From a virus: a stretch of DNA of 55,863 nucleotides. The stretch's first letter is position 1; every line of letters starts with the position of its first letter. Of this stretch, positions 52,527 to 55,863 are shown piece after piece. Below the pieces are notes generated by a model. That model ran no database searches, was not told the origin of the DNA, and saw nothing but the letters and a program-made list of their open reading frames with translations. The translations under genes and the position numbers were made by a program. The DNA lies in the IMG/VR virus record IMGVR_UViG_3300044971_003894, positions 1-55,863 of that record. One strand, written 5' to 3'.

Positions 52527-53047
52527 TATGCACTCACCGTATCTATTGGCCCTTTACATGAAGGGGAGTATTCTATTGCTGATGCAACTGCTTGTCTTAC
52601 TCTATTTCTAGGATTTTTTTGTTTTTGTGTTGAGTATAAGGATCCATAGGCATACCCCGATCCAGATCCCATACACAAGAATGGTTGTTGATATTCTGTT
52701 AAAGACATGTCTATTGCGTTGTGTTCAAATATTCTTCCACGAATACAAATAATCATGCCAAAATCAGCATCTTTGGTTGTATCTACCCACCATTCTTCAT
52801 AAAATTTACGTAATGACTTGATAAATTTTGTATACATAAACTTATCTAAATTTCCTTCTGGTAGTGGTGGTTTGAAGTTATGTCTAATTCTTTCCCCATC
52901 CATTGTTCCAGCATATCCAAAAAGATATGGTCCAGTTTTCCAAACTTTGGGGGCGACAATAGACATTATATTATCGTCATCAGAGGCACCACGATCTCCT
53001 GCCATATAGACTTTACCATCTTGTTTAACGACAGCAATGATTGTCAT
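52526..53047 (-). CDS. Proteasome beta/HslV-like Ntn hydrolase
   Basis: 173 residues from the ATG at 53047, chosen because GGGGAG lies 5 nt upstream; the frame extends to 53101. Met removal exposes Thr as residue 1 (TIIAVVKQDGKVYMAGDRGA). Counting from it, Asp17 (AGD) and Lys33 (APKVW) are exactly the proteasome/HslV catalytic set; GYAGTMDGERI and MGSGSGYAYGSL match later strands. A peptidase subunit by family; no ATPase partner or alpha subunit is seen. Its own promoter is at 53074-53101. Confidence 0.85.
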   Translation of the reverse strand: MTIIAVVKQDGKVYMAGDRGASDDDNIMSIVAPKVWKTGPYLFGYAGTMDGERIRHNFKPPLPEGNLDKFMYTKFIKSLRKFYEEWWVDTTKDADFGMIICIRGRIFEHNAIDMSLTEYQQPFLCMGSGSGYAYGSLYSTQKQKNPRNRVRQAVASAIEYSPSCKGPIDTVSA

Positions 53048-53073
53048 AGGCTCCCCTTTACTTTTTCTATTTA

Positions 53074-53101
53074 AGTATACCAAAAAATTTTGGCTAGTCA
53101 A
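53074..53101 (-). promoter_or_regulatory. Promoter of the HslV-like gene
   Basis: Minus strand TTGACT (53101-53096), 16 bp, TATACT (53079-53074). Confidence 0.7.
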
Positions 53102-53107
53102 GCACTA

Positions 53108-53695
53108 TTATTTTATAGTTTGTCCACATGCTGAGCATGTTTTTGGTTTAGCAGTACCCTTTTTTACAGGGGCTGCTGGTGTTTTTGATGCAGAGGCACC
53201 AAATTTAGGCCTGCCAAAACCCACAATAGAAATAAGAATTCCTTTTTTATTTTTCTTGTAAGCACGAAGTTTTTTACAAACCTCTCCACCATTACGTTGG
53301 CTACCTTTAGGATCTCCAGATGTATTTCCTTCAACACACCAGACTGTCCCATCTTCATTGTCTTTAACAACAATTGCTACATGGGATATTCTATCTACCC
53401 CGTCAGATGGAAAATCAAAGTATGCAATATCTCCTGGCTCTGGATCTGCAACGTCTACGTCAATCCATTGTCCAGACTTCTTAAATGCTGCTGCTCCACC
53501 AGGGGTATAAACGGTATTAGGAATTTTTACTCCTGCTTCATTACCACACCAATTAACAAAACTTCCGCACCACGGTTGGAAATTGGCTTTGGCATATGCT
53601 CCATACTTTGTTTCATTATCTTTAGGACCTTCAACAGTTCCTACTTCTGCAGTGGCAACTTCAATAAGTCGTGCTGCTGTACCTTGCTCTGCCAT
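53108..53695 (-). CDS. CHAP-domain endolysin with C-terminal zinc ribbon
   Basis: 195 residues. CHAP active site: QPWCGSFVNWC (Cys43), ISHVAIVV (His105), VEGNTSG. EVGTVEGPKDNETKYGAY is the common CHAP N-terminus. After a Pro/Ala/Lys linker, CSACGQTIK is a truncated zinc-ribbon end. CHAP enzymes cleave peptidoglycan amide bonds. First in a lysis cassette with 53695, 53928 and 54325. Confidence 0.85.
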   Translation of the reverse strand: MAEQGTAARLIEVATAEVGTVEGPKDNETKYGAYAKANFQPWCGSFVNWCGNEAGVKIPNTVYTPGGAAAFKKSGQWIDVDVADPEPGDIAYFDFPSDGVDRISHVAIVVKDNEDGTVWCVEGNTSGDPKGSQRNGGEVCKKLRAYKKNKKGILISIVGFGRPKFGASASKTPAAPVKKGTAKPKTCSACGQTIK

Positions 53696-53928
53696 TATTT
53701 AACCTTTTTTCCAAATTTAGCCCAGGCTCTTTCATGTAAAAAGAAACCTAATATTTCACATCCTGTATAAATTATTGCAAATGTGCCAGCATATTCCCAA
53801 TGGGCTTCACCAGTAATAGCCTTTTCAAAAAAATAAACTAACGTTCCAACAAATCCAATATGGACTAATGGCCAAGTAACTGATTTATAAATACTTCTTT
53901 TTTTGCTATCTGATTTTTTTTTAGACAT
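53695..53928 (-). CDS. Membrane protein of lysis cassette
   Basis: 77 residues; two hydrophobic segments (WPLVHIGFVGTLVYFFEKAI; YAGTFAIIYTGCEILGFFLH) and charged ends. TAATG coupling on both sides to the endolysin and to 53928. Holin candidate. Confidence 0.6.
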   Translation of the reverse strand: MSKKKSDSKKRSIYKSVTWPLVHIGFVGTLVYFFEKAITGEAHWEYAGTFAIIYTGCEILGFFLHERAWAKFGKKVK

Positions 53929-54332
53929 TATTTATCCCAATCTGTATCAATAGGTTGTTCTTCTGGCATTGCTCCGTCAGGTTTATTTAATCTCCGTGCC
54001 TTTGCTTCATCAATTTCTGATTCAAGTTTTTTATCTGCTAATGTATTTTTAGAATCCATTTCTTTATTAGACAACTGTGCATCCATAATATCTTTTGCAC
54101 CAGACTGACCAATTAAAATACCTGCAAGCGTTCCAGTAATAAAAGTTGCTACGCTACCCAAAACATTAAAAAACATTTTGTCGTTTTCAGATTGACCAGT
54201 TAGTGGTTGCTCAACAAAAACGAGAGCATATAAAATACCCATTGTTGTAAAGAATAAAATTGCCCCTAAAGTAAGACCTAATACAAACTTTAATAAACCA
54301 TCTAGTTCTGCTTGCGTTCTACGTTTACCCAT
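53928..54332 (-). CDS. Two-pass membrane protein with coiled coil (holin candidate)
   Basis: 134 residues. Helices FVLGLTLGAILFFTTMGILY and VLGSVATFITGTLAGILIGQ, then a charged helix (KEMDSKNTLADKKLESEIDE). Overlaps the lipoprotein gene by 8 bp. In lysis context a holin or antiholin. Confidence 0.65.
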   Translation of the reverse strand: MGKRRTQAELDGLLKFVLGLTLGAILFFTTMGILYALVFVEQPLTGQSENDKMFFNVLGSVATFITGTLAGILIGQSGAKDIMDAQLSNKEMDSKNTLADKKLESEIDEAKARRLNKPDGAMPEEQPIDTDWDK

Positions 54333-54519
54333 TGTTAGTTTCCTTTACTAAATCTTTTGTACATGTACCGCTTGCTTCACATGCTGGAGGAAGGCACTTT
54401 GCTTCTTTCCAGTTTGCTGGGTCTTGACACTCGTAACGATATCTACTTTCGAAAACGCCACAGCCTGAAAGACCTAATACAAGTATACCGCAAAGTAGGG
54501 CTGAGGGCAACTTTCTCAT
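54325..54519 (-). CDS. Phage lipoprotein
   Basis: 64 residues. Signal with lipobox LSGC (cleavage before Cys20), then RYRYECQDPANWKEAKCLPP and two more Cys. This 'YRYECQDP.NW....C..P.C...G.C..DL' pattern is common in marine and freshwater phages. TATAAT ends 6 nt before the ATG, so it opens the lysis operon. Possibly spanin-like. Confidence 0.75.
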   Translation of the reverse strand: MRKLPSALLCGILVLGLSGCGVFESRYRYECQDPANWKEAKCLPPACEASGTCTKDLVKETNNG

Positions 54520-54579
54520 ACCAATATTATACTATACATTAAGATAATGTTTTATAGTATTATTAATAGGATAGTGTTA

Positions 54580-54759
54580 TTACTCTTCCCCTTTTTCACG
54601 AATGCCCATAGTTAGAAACCATAGGGCTACTGAGGCTATAGTTACATATCCTACTACTGTTTTTGCGCTGCCCTCAAGTACTACCCAGGCTACGAAAAAC
54701 CCTAGGAATGTAAAGTTTTCATTTAGGGCTGCCATGCCCCATTTTTTTAACCATTTCAT
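54580..54759 (-). CDS. 59-residue membrane protein
   Basis: From the ATG at 54759 (AAGGAGG upstream). FTFLGFFVAWVVLEGSAKTV VGYVTIASVALWFLTMGI: two helices. Follows the acidic repeat protein; unknown, holin-like size. Confidence 0.6.
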   Translation of the reverse strand: MKWLKKWGMAALNENFTFLGFFVAWVVLEGSAKTVVGYVTIASVALWFLTMGIREKGEE

Positions 54760-54760
54760 T

Positions 54761-55863
54761 TTATTTCCTCCTTCTTGATGCAGTTCCAACTATCACTTGG
54801 CCAGCAATGATTGTTACAACTACAATATCTTCCGATTTTTCACGTTCTGGAATAGACATATCTGCTCCGATGTTAAGCAAGGCTTTCCCTAACTCGCATT
54901 TTTGCTCTTCTGTCAAACCTTCTATTGCTTGTTCTGGATTAAAACACCCAGCAATTGCTTCTGCTAGTGCTGCTGGACTTTCTAAAACAAGTAATGCTGA
55001 AGCAACTTCTGCTTGAATTACTACGGGGTTTCCGTTTGCATCTTCTCTTACCTCTACTGGAATTGTAGGTGGAAGATCACGATATTCAATTCCCGCTGCT
55101 TCTATGTTGGCAGCAGTTACAGGTGCTCCTTCTGCTGATTCTACCAATACATCTGCAACTAAATCTTTTTCTGCTAAAGTAAATTTGCCGTCTTCAGATA
55201 AGGCTTCAGATAAATTAACAACTTCTGCAGTTGTTATTTCTCCGTCTGCAGAAAGCATTTCTGTAATAAATTCTGCTTCTGCTTCTGTTAATCCGCCCTC
55301 TGATAAAGATTCAGATACTTCAGCAGCAATCTCTTCAGACACTTCTCCACCTTCAGCAATTGCTTCTAGTACGGCAGAGATTTCAGATGCATCTAAACTG
55401 CTATCGCTAATTAAATCAGTAACAACTTCTTGAATATCTTCTACAGAAAGATTTGCACCGCTTTCTGATATTTCTTCAATAGAAACTTCACTTTCTTCAA
55501 ATACAGCCTCTGCTTCTTCTGCAGGAGTATTAACTGGTTCTGTATCAATTGGTTCTGTATCAATTGGTTCTGTATCAATTGGTTCTGTATCAATTGGTTC
55601 TGTGTCTACTGGATCCGTATCTACAGGATCTGTATCTACTGGCTCCGTATCCACAGGGTCTATATCTACTGGCTCTGTATCTACGGGAGTTGTATCAACT
55701 GGTTCTGTGTATACAGGGGTTGTATCTATTGGAGTTGTATCTATTGGGGAACTATTGCCACCAGTAGTTAAATTAGAGCCTTGTGGTGCGGGTACAGAAA
55801 TAACAGTATCAGTATATTGACTTACAGGTCCAGACCAGTTAGCAACTCTAACAGTATAGGTAG
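54761..55863 (-). CDS. Fibronectin/acidic-repeat protein (cut by window edge)
   Basis: Open to the right edge, so the N-terminus is missing. The visible start TYTVRVANWSGPVSQYTDTV is the end of a fibronectin type III domain. Then come about fourteen [EDT]P[VI]DT units, a strongly acidic Glu/Ser/Ala helical region with EVSEESE-type repeats (about 200 residues), and a C-terminal hydrophobic helix IVVVTIIAGQVIVGTASRRR K. Likely a secreted or virion surface protein with a C-terminal anchor. Function unknown. Confidence 0.65.
   Translation of the reverse strand, partial: TYTVRVANWSGPVSQYTDTVISVPAPQGSNLTTGGNSSPIDTTPIDTTPVYTEPVDTTPVDTEPVDIDPVDTEPVDTDPVDTDPVDTEPIDTEPIDTEPIDTEPIDTEPVNTPAEEAEAVFEESEVSIEEISESGANLSVEDIQEVVTDLISDSSLDASEISAVLEAIAEGGEVSEEIAAEVSESLSEGGLTEAEAEFITEMLSADGEITTAEVVNLSEALSEDGKFTLAEKDLVADVLVESAEGAPVTAANIEAAGIEYRDLPPTIPVEVREDANGNPVVIQAEVASALLVLESPAALAEAIAGCFNPEQAIEGLTEEQKCELGKALLNIGADMSIPEREKSEDIVVVTIIAGQVIVGTASRRRK
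55536..55750 (-). repeat. 15-bp tandem repeats encoding PIDTE/PVDT units
   Basis: Near-identical 15-bp units (GGTTCTGTATCAATT on the plus strand) then diverged copies; each encodes five residues. The most similar copies are at 55539-55600. Confidence 0.85.

Noticed and set aside
55549-55820. Plus-strand ORFs of VLYQL or STGSV units
   Set aside because: Antisense shadows of the PIDTE/PVDT repeat region.
1-55863. Integrase, transposase, IS element or attachment site
   Set aside because: None recognised on either strand; repeats found are regulatory-size or coding.

Overview
The window is 55.9 kb of AT-rich DNA with very dense, mostly short genes, four tRNA genes, tail-fibre and collagen-like genes, and two peptidoglycan-lysis regions. 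I read it as an accessory, lysis and tail-fibre segment of a large tailed phage of low-GC actinobacteria, probably the freshwater acI/Nanopelagicales type. The host inference rests on a WhiB-like protein (36601-36894), a GP88-family protein, a DUF932-type protein, a DUF7455-like zinc finger, a secreted protease with a C-terminal Cys motif I associate with freshwater actinobacteria, and widespread leaderless promoters. No terminase, capsid, portal or DNA polymerase gene lies in the window.

Layout. 1-10.2 kb, mostly minus strand: tail-fibre and baseplate-like genes, three related 'RGDT' proteins, a collagen-like fibre protein, a PASTA/repeat/Hint protein, a degenerate Hint protein translationally coupled to a 2OG-Fe(II) oxygenase, two glycosyltransferases, a methyltransferase and tRNA-Arg. 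One plus-strand gene there encodes a secreted lysozyme-like protein. 10.4-14.8 kb: a short plus operon (DHH-like protein, 2OG oxygenase) and a minus operon of very small proteins. 14.78-15.25 kb: a divergent non-coding region with perfect DnaA boxes, AT-rich DNA and CRP/GlxR-like palindromes, a candidate replication origin. 15.25-25.5 kb, plus strand: about 35 small early-type genes in short operons. Each operon follows a similar junction: a CCCGG element, often a TGTGA-N6-TCACA palindrome, then a sigma70-like promoter. 25.5-33 kb: repeat-rich DNA with AAACCTT motifs, two RsmI-like methylases, a MobA-like nucleotidyltransferase with no normal start codon, a GIY-YIG-like protein and several 2OG oxygenases. 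33-55.9 kb, mainly minus: a moron-like cargo region with a secreted S1 protease, SGNH hydrolase, WhiB, Hsp20, thermonuclease, glycosyltransferases, carbamoyltransferase, a proteasome/HslV-like Ntn hydrolase, more 2OG oxygenases, tRNA-Glu and tRNA-Asn. It ends with a lysis cassette (CHAP endolysin, membrane proteins, lipoprotein) and an acidic fibronectin/repeat protein that runs off the right edge.

How the genes may work together. Eleven genes (twelve domains) look like 2OG-Fe(II) oxygenases or cupin-like relatives. They sit among SAM methyltransferases, GT25 and other glycosyltransferases, a sugar-nucleotide-type nucleotidyltransferase, a carbamoyltransferase and an SGNH esterase. I infer a programme for modifying glycans or fibre proteins. 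Regulation is unusually legible: at least 20 genes have a -10 box exactly 6 nt before the ATG (leaderless mRNA), several early promoters carry CRP-like sites at helically phased distances, and a hairpin with compensatory stem changes and a conserved loop end recurs six times at transcript boundaries. All functional assignments come from reading motifs; no database search was run.
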